A stretch of DNA of 64,000 nucleotides, from assembly GCA_017307375.1 (NCBI GenBank), contig JAFKFH010000004.1, positions 372,001-436,000 on the forward strand. Direction: 5' to 3'. The notes under the pieces are model-generated. The model was not told the origin of the DNA. It did not search any database and saw nothing but the letters and a program-made list of their open reading frames with translations. Positions 17,430 to 26,073 of this stretch are shown one piece after another (position 1 is the stretch's first letter; the number at the start of each line of letters is the position of its first letter). A program made the position numbers and the translations under genes. This DNA is from Alphaproteobacteria bacterium (GTDB lineage: Bacteria > Pseudomonadota > Alphaproteobacteria > Ferrovibrionales > Ferrovibrionaceae).

Positions 17430-18323
17430 TCAGCGCGTCCCGGGTGGCCCGGTCCGGATGACGTACCAGGCGCTGCCGACGATCAGGGCGGCCCCGACCA
17501 GATCGAATCGGCTGGGCACGTCGCCGAACAGCAGGTAGCCGACGGCCGCCGCGATCGGGATGCCGGTGAAGTCCAGCGGGGCGATATAGGCGACCGGCCC
17601 AAGTCGGAAGGCGGCCACTGCCGCGTACTGCGCCAGGGCGGCCGCGATGCCGAGCGCCACCAGCGCGCCCCAGCTCGAGGCCGGCGGCGTTACCCAGCCC
17701 GTCACGGCCGTGACGGGCGCCAGCAGCACCGCCGCGCCGATGCCATAGATGCAGACGATTAGGGCGGGCGAGTTGGAGACGGACAGGCGGCGGACGGCGG
17801 TCTGGGACAGGGCGGTGCTGATCGCCGCGCCCAGTGCCGCCAGGACGCCCAGCAGCTGCCCTCCGACCGTCAGGGCCGGCCAGACGGTCACGGCGGCGCC
17901 GACCAGCCCCACGACGGCCGCGGTGGCCAACCGTCCCGACAGCGGCTCGCCCAGCAGGATACGGGCGCAGACCGGCATCAGCAGCACGCGGGTCAGCAGC
18001 AGCAGCTGGGCGACCGCGATCGGCAGCGCGGTGACGGCGAACATGAAGGCAATCAGGGCCAGGACGCCGCTCACAACGCGGACCGCGTGCCAGCCCGGGT
18101 CGCGCGCGCGGCGCCAATCGACCGCATCGAGGCGAAACACCGCCGCTACGACGATCGCGGCGGCCAGGGCACGAAACAGGCTGACCTCGGCCGGTGGCAG
18201 CCTCACCCCGGCTAGCTTCGCCGCGGCCGATGACGCCGCGAACGCCGCGCCGGACACGATCGCCCAGGCCGCGGCCTGCAGCAGCACTCTGTTGGTTGCC
18301 AAAATCGCCTCCCCAGTTCCCAC
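17430..18323 (-). CDS. EamA-family (DMT superfamily) transporter
   Basis: The 297-residue product has about ten membrane segments in two five-helix EamA repeats. The first half includes SLFRALAAAIVVAAVF and the second PLDFTGIPIAAAVGYLLFGD, the usual repeat endings. Members export metabolites or amino acids, but substrates cannot be read from sequence. It is a metabolic type of gene inside a prophage, on the opposite strand and behind a strong terminator. It is therefore best seen as cargo or a passenger rather than a phage function. Start ATG 18323; a longer frame exists upstream but would add a non-membrane tail. Confidence 0.85.
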   Translation of the reverse strand: MGTGEAILATNRVLLQAAAWAIVSGAAFAASSAAAKLAGVRLPPAEVSLFRALAAAIVVAAVFRLDAVDWRRARDPGWHAVRVVSGVLALIAFMFAVTALPIAVAQLLLLTRVLLMPVCARILLGEPLSGRLATAAVVGLVGAAVTVWPALTVGGQLLGVLAALGAAISTALSQTAVRRLSVSNSPALIVCIYGIGAAVLLAPVTAVTGWVTPPASSWGALVALGIAAALAQYAAVAAFRLGPVAYIAPLDFTGIPIAAAVGYLLFGDVPSRFDLVGAALIVGSAWYVIRTGPPGTR

Positions 18324-18447
18324 GGCCGAGCCTAGCAGCCGGGTTGCCGGGTTTCGACACGCATTATGCGTCAGGGGCAGATCCGTCGTCCTCGGGCGGC
18401 GGCGAGATCCCCAATCGCGCGGCCAGCCGCTCCTCCGCGACGCCCAG

Positions 18448-18654
18448 TTATCCGGGCAACGACCACGCCGACAGCGTGCCCCGGTCGATCTCGATCATCG
18501 GTCCGATCCGATAGATCTCGCCATCATCCCGCGCCAGGTCCTCGCCGATCAGCGACCACGTCCCGCAGTCGGTGTAGCGCGCCACCTCGGGCGGCTGCTC
18601 GGGGCTGACCTGGACGACATAGTCGCCGGGTGGGCGGGCGAGGGCGGGCGTCAT
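18448..18654 (-). CDS. Small hypothetical phage protein
   Basis: The 68-residue product is coupled to the upstream gene by an ATGA overlap (18654-18651), which fixes the start. It is acidic, with no membrane segment and no recognised domain. It belongs to the two-gene leftward unit starting at 19091. Confidence 0.6.
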   Translation of the reverse strand: MTPALARPPGDYVVQVSPEQPPEVARYTDCGTWSLIGEDLARDDGEIYRIGPMIEIDRGTLSAWSLPG

Positions 18655-19091
18655 GCCGGCCTCCATCCCAGATCCAGCCAGGTCGGTATCCATGCGGGGT
18701 TGACGTAGGCGCGGCCGTTGGCGCGGCGCGCCCGCATGATATGGAGCACGCCGCTCTCGCAATTGTCGTCATATGCGTCCTTCATGACGCCGTTGCCCTG
18801 TTGATCGAGGACCGGGAGGTAGTCGATGTCGGTCCCCTCGATCTCATGCTGCAGCCGTTCGGCGAGGCACCGGAATGCGTGCTTGCGCGTCATCAACCAG
18901 GGGACGTCATCGCGGACCTCGATCGGCGCCCAGGTCCATCTATAGAATTTGAAACGCGCCGCAGCATCGATCTCCGATTCCGATCGGACACGCTCGAAAG
19001 CGTCGGCCACGCCGGCGCGCTGGTCGTCGTCGTAGTCGGCGAAACGAACGATAGGCATCGGCGTCACCAGGAACCCATTGCGGCGATACAT
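18651..19091 (-). CDS. Hypothetical phage protein
   Basis: The 146-residue product starts at an ATG with GAGG about six bases upstream. It is acidic and aromatic-rich (FKFYRWTWAPIEVRDDVPW), soluble, and not of a family I know. It diverges from the 19187 gene across a 95-bp intergenic region holding a promoter and palindrome. It forms an operon with the 68-residue gene. Confidence 0.6.
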   Translation of the reverse strand: MYRRNGFLVTPMPIVRFADYDDDQRAGVADAFERVRSESEIDAAARFKFYRWTWAPIEVRDDVPWLMTRKHAFRCLAERLQHEIEGTDIDYLPVLDQQGNGVMKDAYDDNCESGVLHIMRARRANGRAYVNPAWIPTWLDLGWRPA

Positions 19092-19118
19092 TATCTACCT
19101 CGTCGAGGCTGTTTTCTG

Positions 19119-19155
19119 TTGCAATCACTCTATCATGTCCCTACAAATAGGGCAT
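19119..19155 (+). promoter_or_regulatory. Promoter with overlapping palindromic operator for the helicase/Ibr cassette
   Basis: TTGCAA (19119-19124) and TACAAA (19142-19147) are spaced by 17 bases, a good sigma-70 promoter. The palindrome CCCTA-CAAA-TAGGG lies on the -10 element, and flanking ATG and CAT triplets extend it with one bulged base. A repressor bound there would block this promoter. Direction is toward the GTG at 19187. Confidence 0.5.
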
Positions 19156-19186
19156 CATAAATTTGCACACAGGAGGGTCTATCCCC

Positions 19187-20461
19187 GTGGCAAAAACACC
19201 GATCAAGTGCGCCGAGTGCGATGGCACCGTCATTGTCATCGGCCGCAACCGCCGGGAGGCCGATAGGATGGCCATCAGGCGGCGGGACGAGGGCGCAGTT
19301 TGTGCCGCCTGCTACGAGGCTCGCCGTCGCGATGCCCTCGCGGCAGCCACAGCCAAATCCGCCGAGCAAGGCCTGCCGGCGCTCAACGGCTCGCCGAAAC
19401 AGGCGGCCTGGGCGGAGCGGATCCGCCGGACAGTATTCGATCTCATCGACATGGTGATGCCCGCCATCGACCAGATCGGCGATCGTCAGACGATCGAGAA
19501 CGCCGATGGCAACGACCTCACCGCCCGCCGAGAAGCGATCGCCGCCGTATTCGCGGCGATACCGGAAGCTCAGCGCTGGCAGGCCCGCACGGCCGCGCTG
19601 GAACTGCTGCGCGAGGTCGGCTCGTCCGCCCGCGCGCATGGCGTCGTCGCGGCGTTGCGGCGCCGGGAGGATGCATCCTGGTGGATCGACCGGCGCGAGC
19701 ACGGCCTCGCCGCGCTCGCCGGCGAGTTGCAGGCCGAAGTCCTCGCCGCTGAGGCGCCGCCCGATGACGATCTCGTCCAGCTGCAGGCCGAGGCGCGCGA
19801 GGAAGCGTTGCTGCGGCCGTCCGCCGCGCCCGCAAACCCCGTGCCGGTCGAGATCTCCTACATCGTCGGCCACATCCGTATCGCCACGCCAGGCAGGCAC
19901 GATGTCTTGCGCCAGTTGCTGCGCGACCAGGGCTACCAATGGTACCAGGGCGATCAGGCTTGGCTGCGCCCGGTTGCGTCGACCGTGTCATCCGACCGGC
20001 TCGCGGAAATCGCCCATCGGATCCTCGCGATCGGCTTCATGGTGGCGCTCTACGATCCTGCGGCGCGGCAGATGGCGATCGCCGGCAATTTCGCGCCGGA
20101 GCGCCGCCGCTGGGTCAGGCGCGTGACGACCGGCTACCGCGCCGGCTGGTTCAGCCTGTCCTGGTCGCGCGGCGACGACCTCTATTCGGCGGCGCGGCGC
20201 CTGCGCGGGGCAATCTATCGCAGACCCAACGTGTTGGTCCCGGCCCGGTCGTTCGATCAGATCGAGGATTTCGCTGCGCGCTACGATTTCGCGCTGTCCG
20301 ATGGCGCGCGGCTCACGATCGAGCATTTCCGGTCGCTGCAAGCCGCCGGGGTCGTGATCGAGGATCCAAAGGTGCCGGAGCCCGTCGTGGCGGTGCGCGG
20401 GCGCGAAGATCTCAAGGCCGGTCAGTTCGGCGTCGACGATGATCTTCTCGACCACGACTGA
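19187..20461 (+). CDS. Phage protein with N-terminal zinc ribbon, precedes the helicase
   Basis: I start at GTG 19187, ten bases after AGGAGG. The 424-residue product has a CAEC...CAAC zinc ribbon in its first 45 residues. A segment LNGSPKQAAWAERIRRTV follows, a pattern I know from phage proteins of unknown function. The C-terminal half (from about residue 220) is a separate domain with several Trp and Tyr. The end overlaps the helicase start by 23 bases, implying coupled translation and joint function. Confidence 0.65.
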   Translation: MAKTPIKCAECDGTVIVIGRNRREADRMAIRRRDEGAVCAACYEARRRDALAAATAKSAEQGLPALNGSPKQAAWAERIRRTVFDLIDMVMPAIDQIGDRQTIENADGNDLTARREAIAAVFAAIPEAQRWQARTAALELLREVGSSARAHGVVAALRRREDASWWIDRREHGLAALAGELQAEVLAAEAPPDDDLVQLQAEAREEALLRPSAAPANPVPVEISYIVGHIRIATPGRHDVLRQLLRDQGYQWYQGDQAWLRPVASTVSSDRLAEIAHRILAIGFMVALYDPAARQMAIAGNFAPERRRWVRRVTTGYRAGWFSLSWSRGDDLYSAARRLRGAIYRRPNVLVPARSFDQIEDFAARYDFALSDGARLTIEHFRSLQAAGVVIEDPKVPEPVVAVRGREDLKAGQFGVDDDLLDHD

Positions 20462-21896
20462 CCTGCTGCCCCACCAGCCGCCGGCAGTGGCCAAGCTGCT
20501 GCCGGCGCGGGTCGGCGGATTGTTCATGGACATGGGCACCGGAAAGAGCCGCGTGCTGCTCGAGCTCGCCCGGCTCCGGGGCCACAAATGGGACCGGCTC
20601 TACTGGTTCGCGCCTTGCTCGCTGAAGGAGACGGTGCGCCAGCAGATCGCGATCCATACCGACATTCCGCCCGATCAGGTCGCGGTCTGGGACGATCATG
20701 TCCACTCGGACCGGCGACCGACCCAGCCCGTCCAGATCATCGGGATCGAGACGATGTCGTCGAGCGATCGTGCCGTCACGGCATTCGCGGGCATGGTGAC
20801 CGATCAGACCTTCGTCGCCGTCGACGAATCTGCTTACATCAAGGGGCCGATGGCTCGGCGGACGCAGCGGATCACGGCGATGAGCGAGCGGGCCCGGTAC
20901 CGCGCCGTCCTGAACGGAACCCCGCTTACCCAGGGCGCGGTGGACCTGTATTCGCAAATGCGGTTCCTGAGCCCAAAGATCCTCGGCTATCGCTCGTTCT
21001 GGTCGTTCGCGGCCAACCACCTGGAATACGAGGTGCGGCGGGACGGTTTCGGGCGCCGTGTCCGCACCGGCCGGATCATCCGCAGCCACAATGTCGAGTG
21101 GCTGGCCGCCAAGATCGCGCCCTATGTCTACCAGGTGCGGAAGGACGAATGCCTGGACCTGCCCGAAAAACTCTATGCCGACCGGTTCTGCACGATGACA
21201 GGCCAGCAGCGCGACCTGTACGAGCGCGCCAAGGTCGAACTGCTGCTCGACCTCGCTCGGCACGACTGGGAGCGGCTGCAGATCCTGCGGCTGTTTTCGG
21301 TCCTGCAAACGATCACCTGCGGCTTCTGGCGCCGGCTGCGCGAGGATGGGACCCGTGAGCTGATCACCGTGCCGCATAACCGGCTGTCGCTGCTTGCCGG
21401 CGTGCTGGACGAGATCCCGCGCGAAGACAAGGTGATCATCTGGTCGCGGTACCATCATTCGACCGACGAGATCGTCCGGATGTTGGCCGAGCGGGACGGG
21501 GAGGGCAGCGCCGTGCGCTATGACGGCAGCCTCGGCGATCGGGCCCGCCAGCAACACCTCGCCCGCTGGCGGCAGCCGGGCGGCCCGCGGCACCTCGTCG
21601 CGACCATGGGTGTCGGCGGGCGCGGCCTGACGCTCAACGAGGCAGCCTACAGCGTGTTTTACGCCGACAGTTTCCGCTACGAGGACAGGATCCAGTCCGA
21701 GGACCGGAACCACCGTATCGGCCAGACCAGGCGGCCGGTCTACGTTACGCTGCGCTGCGGCAACTCGATCGACGATCGGATCGCCGCTTCACGCGTCAGG
21801 AAGGCCAGTACCCTGGCCGAGTTTCAGCATATGGTCGACCGCTACCGCAGCCAGGGCCTGCGCGACCGGCTCCACGAGATGGTGATGATGCTATGA
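20439..21896 (+). CDS. SNF2-family DEAD/DEAH-type helicase
   Basis: The 485-residue product is a superfamily 2 ATPase of SNF2 type. Walker A is MGTGKS (residues 32-37). The DEAH-like box is DESAYIK near residue 128, with NGTPLTQG as motif III. In the C-terminal lobe MGVGGRGLTLNEA and QSEDRNHRIGQ (about 418-429) are motifs V and VI. Phage SNF2 proteins translocate on duplex DNA in replication or recombination. It overlaps both neighbours by short stretches, so it is part of a single cassette with the IbrA-like and IbrB-like genes. Confidence 0.9.
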   Translation: MIFSTTTDLLPHQPPAVAKLLPARVGGLFMDMGTGKSRVLLELARLRGHKWDRLYWFAPCSLKETVRQQIAIHTDIPPDQVAVWDDHVHSDRRPTQPVQIIGIETMSSSDRAVTAFAGMVTDQTFVAVDESAYIKGPMARRTQRITAMSERARYRAVLNGTPLTQGAVDLYSQMRFLSPKILGYRSFWSFAANHLEYEVRRDGFGRRVRTGRIIRSHNVEWLAAKIAPYVYQVRKDECLDLPEKLYADRFCTMTGQQRDLYERAKVELLLDLARHDWERLQILRLFSVLQTITCGFWRRLREDGTRELITVPHNRLSLLAGVLDEIPREDKVIIWSRYHHSTDEIVRMLAERDGEGSAVRYDGSLGDRARQQHLARWRQPGGPRHLVATMGVGGRGLTLNEAAYSVFYADSFRYEDRIQSEDRNHRIGQTRRPVYVTLRCGNSIDDRIAASRVRKASTLAEFQHMVDRYRSQGLRDRLHEMVMML

Positions 21897-23179
21897 TCCA
21901 TATGGATATCTCGGTGCTCGAGGCTACGTGGCGCCGGCTCGACACGATCTTCGCCGAGTTCGAAAACATCTACGTCTCGTTCAGCGGCGGCAAGGACAGC
22001 GGATTGCTGCTCAACCTGTGCCTGAAATACATGGCCGAGCGTGGGATCACAAAAAAACTCGGCGTCTTCCACCTTGACTACGAGGCGCAATACACGGCCA
22101 CCACCGATTATGTCGATCGGGTCTATCGTGATCTGGCTGAACGGATCGAGCCCTACCGATGCTGCGTTCCCTTCAAGGTGACGACCTGCACCTCGATGCA
22201 CCAGTCATACTGGCGGCCATGGGCCGAAGAGGACCGTGCGCTGTGGGTGCGGCCGTTGCCCGATTCTCGGTGGGGCGCCGAGCATTTCGATTTCTTCCAT
22301 CCGGACATGTGGGACTATGAATTCCAGGCTCGGTTTTCGCTCTGGTATCACGCCCGGCAGCCTGGCGGCCGGACCTGCTGTCTCGTCGGCATCCGGGCGC
22401 AGGAGAGCCTGAACCGCTGGCGGACCATCGTTTCGGACCGCAACGTCAACAAGTACCTGGGCATCCCCTGGACGACCAGGATGGGGGACGATGTCTACAA
22501 CGCCTATCCGATCTACGACTGGCAGACCGAGGACGTGTGGACGGCCAACGGTCGGTTCGGATTCGACTACAACGACCTTTACAACCTCATGTACCACGCC
22601 GGCGTGCCGCTCGGCGCCATGCGCGTGGCGTCGCCATTCCTGCTGGCCGGGCAGGAGAGCCTGAAGCTCTATCGGGCGATCGATCCGGATGTCTGGGGCC
22701 GCCTGGTCAGCCGGGTCAACGGCGTCAACTTCGCCTCCATCTACGGCGGGACCAAGGCGATGGGCTGGAAAAATATCACCAAGCCCGCCGGGTTCACCTG
22801 GCGGGAGTACATGGACTTCTTGCTGTCGACATTGCCGGAGGTCACGGCTGCCAGCTACCGGGCCAAGTTGGCGACCAGTATCAGGTTCTGGCGAGAGCGC
22901 GGGGGCGTTTTGTCCGAGGAGGCTGTCGCCGATCTCCGGTCTGCCGGTGCTGAAATCGACATCGGTGATGAAAGCAGCTACCGGACCGACAAGTTGCCGG
23001 TGCGCATGGAATACATCGACGAGATCGACAGCGATGCTTTCAGCCTGATCCCGTCATACAAGCGGATGTGCATCTGCATCCTGAAAAACGACCATCTCTG
23101 CAAGGGGATGGGGTTCTCGGCGACGAAGGAAGAGGCGGCGCGGCGCCAGGCCGCGATCGAGAAATACATGGCGCTGTAG
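21893..23179 (+). CDS. IbrA-like PAPS-reductase-family protein (DUF3440 type)
   Basis: The 428-residue product has the PP-loop SFSGGKDSG (about 30-38) of the PAPS reductase / adenine-nucleotide alpha-hydrolase superfamily. Next come FHLDYEAQY and a Cys pair in RTCCLVGIRAQES. The C-terminal CICILKNDHLCKGMGF belongs to the DUF3440 extension. IbrA and a ParB-like partner, IbrB, are known from an E. coli prophage, where they affect Eib surface protein expression; their chemistry is not established. The IbrB-like gene is two genes downstream. The start overlaps the helicase stop (ATGA). Confidence 0.85.
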   Translation: MIHMDISVLEATWRRLDTIFAEFENIYVSFSGGKDSGLLLNLCLKYMAERGITKKLGVFHLDYEAQYTATTDYVDRVYRDLAERIEPYRCCVPFKVTTCTSMHQSYWRPWAEEDRALWVRPLPDSRWGAEHFDFFHPDMWDYEFQARFSLWYHARQPGGRTCCLVGIRAQESLNRWRTIVSDRNVNKYLGIPWTTRMGDDVYNAYPIYDWQTEDVWTANGRFGFDYNDLYNLMYHAGVPLGAMRVASPFLLAGQESLKLYRAIDPDVWGRLVSRVNGVNFASIYGGTKAMGWKNITKPAGFTWREYMDFLLSTLPEVTAASYRAKLATSIRFWRERGGVLSEEAVADLRSAGAEIDIGDESSYRTDKLPVRMEYIDEIDSDAFSLIPSYKRMCICILKNDHLCKGMGFSATKEEAARRQAAIEKYMAL

Positions 23180-23188
23180 GAGGGGCCG

Positions 23189-23614
23189 ATGATCGCCACA
23201 TTCATCCAGGGCACGCGCGATGCCGACCTCCGGATCTTCGGCAGCCTCGGCGGCATGACGACGTCGCGGGCGCTGCATCAGGCGCTCGGCGCGCCGATCA
23301 CCAGCGCCGCCGGCGACGTCTGGCACCTGGCGCTCGACGACCACGAGGTGGCGACGGGATTTGCCTGCAGCCGGCTGGCCCGGACGGTGCCTACCGTGCA
23401 TGTCCGCTATCTCACCAGCCTCGCATCGTCCAGGGAGGCCGCCGAACTGCTGCGCGCGGTGCTGGACTGGGCCGGCGACAAGGCACAGGAAATCTACACG
23501 TTCGATCGGCCCGAGGCTGTCGTCTGGCGGCGGCAGGGTTTCAAGATGGGCACCGCCCGCCGCGGCGGTTTCGTTCGGTGGGAGCGGCAATTGGGGACGA
23601 AAAATGCAGGATGA
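23189..23614 (+). CDS. GNAT-like phage protein between the Ibr pair
   Basis: The 141-residue product has the length and pattern of a compact GNAT fold. HVRYLTSLASSREAAELLRA is in the position of strand 4 and the acyl-CoA loop, and VVWRRQGFKMG is in the typical C-terminal position. The acetyl-CoA pyrophosphate loop is not canonical. It overlaps the IbrB-like gene by 11 bases. IbrA-GNAT-IbrB order suggests the three act together; the acceptor is unknown. Confidence 0.6.
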   Translation: MIATFIQGTRDADLRIFGSLGGMTTSRALHQALGAPITSAAGDVWHLALDDHEVATGFACSRLARTVPTVHVRYLTSLASSREAAELLRAVLDWAGDKAQEIYTFDRPEAVVWRRQGFKMGTARRGGFVRWERQLGTKNAG

Positions 23615-24326
23615 CATCTGGACCGGCCGGCTCGAGGGCGGCGACATGCTGCAGCAAGCGGCGGTCGCCAAAGTGCGCGAGCTCGCCCGGGCGCTGGCGG
23701 CCGAAATCGACCGGCTGCCCTTCGAGCAGCAGGTCGCTGCGCTGAACGCGGCGCGCATCGAACTGCATCGGGTAAGCCCATTCCGGAACGAGCCGGTCGA
23801 CCTGGTCGTGTGGGTGCCGGTCGAGAGCGTCACCGCGAACGACTACAACCCGAACAAGGTCGCGCCGCCGGAAATGAAACTGCTCGAGCGATCGATCGTC
23901 GAGGATGGCTATACGCAGCCGGTGGTCACCCATCTCGGCGAGGGCAGGACCGAGGTCGTCGACGGCTTCCACCGATCCCGGGTGGCGCGCGAAAGCCGGA
24001 AGGTACGCGAGCGCGTCCGTGGCCATCTGCCGGTCGTCGGGATCCTGCCGTCCCAGGCCGGACGATCGAATCGGATGGCGGCGACGATCCGGCATAACCG
24101 GGCGCGCGGGACGCACTCGATCGACCTCATGAAATCGATCGTCGGCGAGCTGGTCCAGGCCGGTATGTCGGACACGTGGATCATGAAGCATATCGGGATG
24201 GACGCCGACGAACTGCTGCGCCTGAAGCAGATCACCGGCATCGCCGCACTGTTCGCCGACAAGGACTTCTCCCGCGCCTGGGCCCGGGACGAGGCCGACG
24301 CGGCCAGCTACCAGGAAGGGACATGA
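23604..24326 (+). CDS. IbrB-like ParB-superfamily protein
   Basis: I start at ATG 23604, which overlaps the end of the GNAT-like gene. The 240-residue product has a ParB/sulfiredoxin-type domain. NDYNPNKVAPPEMKLLERSI precedes GYTQPVVTHL, and VVDGFHRSRVARES (about residue 116) is the nucleotide-binding ParB box (GxxR.). The C-terminal part has a helix-turn-helix-like stretch (GMSDTWIMKHIGMDADELLRL). The stop overlaps the next ATG. Pairing with a PAPS-reductase-family gene supports the IbrB assignment. Confidence 0.8.
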   Translation: MQDDIWTGRLEGGDMLQQAAVAKVRELARALAAEIDRLPFEQQVAALNAARIELHRVSPFRNEPVDLVVWVPVESVTANDYNPNKVAPPEMKLLERSIVEDGYTQPVVTHLGEGRTEVVDGFHRSRVARESRKVRERVRGHLPVVGILPSQAGRSNRMAATIRHNRARGTHSIDLMKSIVGELVQAGMSDTWIMKHIGMDADELLRLKQITGIAALFADKDFSRAWARDEADAASYQEGT

Positions 24327-24820
24327 CCGACCGTCGTCGGGAACTGCTGGCGCGGGTCGGCCGCCTCGCCCAGGGCGAGGCCTGGCAGCGCGCGATGGCG
24401 GTCGAGCTCGGCCGGTTCCATCCGGCCGGGCCGCGCGATCGTATCGACGAGCGGCTGGTCCGGCGCTGGGTGGCGGGGCATCGGCCGATCCCCGACTGGG
24501 TCGGCCCCGCCCTGCAGCAGATCTGCCGGGAGATAGCGGCGCGCGGCGCCGAGCCCATGCCCGGGGAGGCCGTCGCGTTGCTGCAGCATGTCGGCCGGCT
24601 GGTCCATGGCGGCGAATGGCAGCGCGCGCTGTCGATCGATCTCGGCCGATATCACCCGGATGGGGTCCGGCCCCGGTTCGACGAGCGCCAGGTGCGCCGC
24701 TGGGTGGCGGGCGATCAGCGGATACCCGATTGGGCCGGCGCCGCGCTCAGGCAGATCGCCGCCGATTGGGGGATAGGCCAGCAGGCATCCTCGCTGCTGG
24801 CCGAGCTCGAGGTCTGGTAG
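24323..24820 (+). CDS. Protein with a duplicated RWV-motif (HTH-like) domain
   Basis: The 165-residue product consists of two similar halves. Each has an LxxVGRL start, WQRA, a DLGR/ELGR-HP-G segment, DERxVRRWVAG and IPDW. The VRRWVAG...IP pattern is that of small phage helix-turn-helix domains in which Trp-Arg-Trp residues contact DNA. A related single copy occurs in the protein at 26074-26697. It is coupled to the IbrB-like gene by an ATGA overlap. The role, probably DNA binding, is inferred. Confidence 0.6.
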   Translation: MTDRRRELLARVGRLAQGEAWQRAMAVELGRFHPAGPRDRIDERLVRRWVAGHRPIPDWVGPALQQICREIAARGAEPMPGEAVALLQHVGRLVHGGEWQRALSIDLGRYHPDGVRPRFDERQVRRWVAGDQRIPDWAGAALRQIAADWGIGQQASSLLAELEVW

Positions 24821-24841
24821 GGCCGCCGTGGACCCGGGCGG

Positions 24842-25423
24842 TCACGTCGCTGGCGGCAGGATGCCGGCCACCTCGATCAGGTTCGCGGCCTTGACCATGT
24901 CGCGAGAATGCGGCCAGCGCCGATAGGCCGCATCGACCTCCGCCTGCCGGGCGGCCTCCGAATACGCGGGCAGGGCGCTGGCCTGTCCATCCAGGGCCCG
25001 CCACAACTCGGCGCACAAGGCCGCGCTCACCGAGACGACCCGCAGCGACTTGATGCCGGCGGTCGCGGCGTCGACCAGGGTGAGCTGCATCAGGGCGGCA
25101 CCCTCCGGCCGTGGCGGCTGCGGCAGCCGGCCGTGTGACAGCCCCAGGCTGTAGGGCGCATCGGACCACGGTGCGAAGCCGTCCAGCTCGTAGAGCAGGA
25201 ACGCCACGTGCTGCCCGGCCGGCAGGACCCCGAGCCGCAGGCGCCCACGCGCCCAGGCGCGAATCTCCTTTGGCGTCGGATCGCCTATGACGCCGAGGAG
25301 ATAGAGGCCGTCGGCACCGATCCCGAAGGTGACGCCCTCCGGCTGGCCGGGCCGGACCAGCGGATGGCGCTTGCCGACCTCGAGGGCGGTCCAGCTATTC
25401 GACATCATCGCTGCGCCGCTCAC
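24842..25423 (-). CDS. Hypothetical prophage protein, last gene of the leftward operon
   Basis: The 193-residue product begins at a GTG overlapping the upstream stop; an internal ATG at 25405 is the alternative. It is soluble, with a mixed alpha/beta appearance (GVTFGIGADGLYLLGVIGD) and an Ala-rich C terminus. I do not recognise the family. It converges on the duplicated RWV-motif gene. Confidence 0.55.
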   Translation of the reverse strand: MSGAAMMSNSWTALEVGKRHPLVRPGQPEGVTFGIGADGLYLLGVIGDPTPKEIRAWARGRLRLGVLPAGQHVAFLLYELDGFAPWSDAPYSLGLSHGRLPQPPRPEGAALMQLTLVDAATAGIKSLRVVSVSAALCAELWRALDGQASALPAYSEAARQAEVDAAYRRWPHSRDMVKAANLIEVAGILPPAT

Positions 25424-26022
25424 CAGGGCCTGTAGAGAAATTCATTCTCCCTGCGCCTTTCCTGCTCCTCGCGCTTGACCGCTTCGTCAGCGATGTGCCA
25501 GCGACGATAGTAATAGCTCACCAAATGCGCGGCCTTGACCCTGTAGTGGACCCGCTCGCCGACGGGGTACGCGTCCTCGACAGTTCCGCGTCGGACCATC
25601 CGATCGAAAGCTTCGGTCACCACGGCGCGGAAACGGTTATTTGCGGCTGGCGAAGCATCCCGTGCGTACCCGACGGGACGATTGTTTTCGTCGCGCAGCG
25701 GCGGCAAGCCTGCTGCAGCGGCGATTTCGTCATCACTGTGTTCGGGGCGGGCCAGGTAGAACCCTGTCGGGCTGCCGCTATGTGTATAATAACCCCAGGC
25801 ATTTTCCTTGATCCAGCTGATGACGCCGTTGATATCGGCACCGTGCCACAGCGGTTTCCGGTTTCGTCCGGAACCGGATTTTGGCGAGCGCCGCTGAGCG
25901 CTGGCTGCCGGCGGGTTTTTGGCGATGGCAAGCATCGCTTCCGCGGCCCGACTGTCCGCTTCAGCCGAGGCCTTGGCAGACGACATGCCATCCGGAGAAT
26001 TACTGGGTACGTCCGCGATCAT
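25420..26022 (-). CDS. Hypothetical prophage protein, possibly DNA-binding
   Basis: I choose ATG 26022 because GGAG lies about six bases upstream; a longer version from 26067 lacks such a site. The 200-residue product has a disordered basic N-terminal quarter (SAQRRSPKSGSGRNRKP). The second half resembles a winged-helix region (FRAVVTEAFDRMVRRGTVE). The very C terminus is charged. No family is recognised. Confidence 0.55.
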   Translation of the reverse strand: MIADVPSNSPDGMSSAKASAEADSRAAEAMLAIAKNPPAASAQRRSPKSGSGRNRKPLWHGADINGVISWIKENAWGYYTHSGSPTGFYLARPEHSDDEIAAAAGLPPLRDENNRPVGYARDASPAANNRFRAVVTEAFDRMVRRGTVEDAYPVGERVHYRVKAAHLVSYYYRRWHIADEAVKREEQERRRENEFLYRPW

Positions 26023-26073
26023 CACGATCTCCAATATGGTTTGCTGGGGAGAATGCCAAGCGACCAACTCGCG

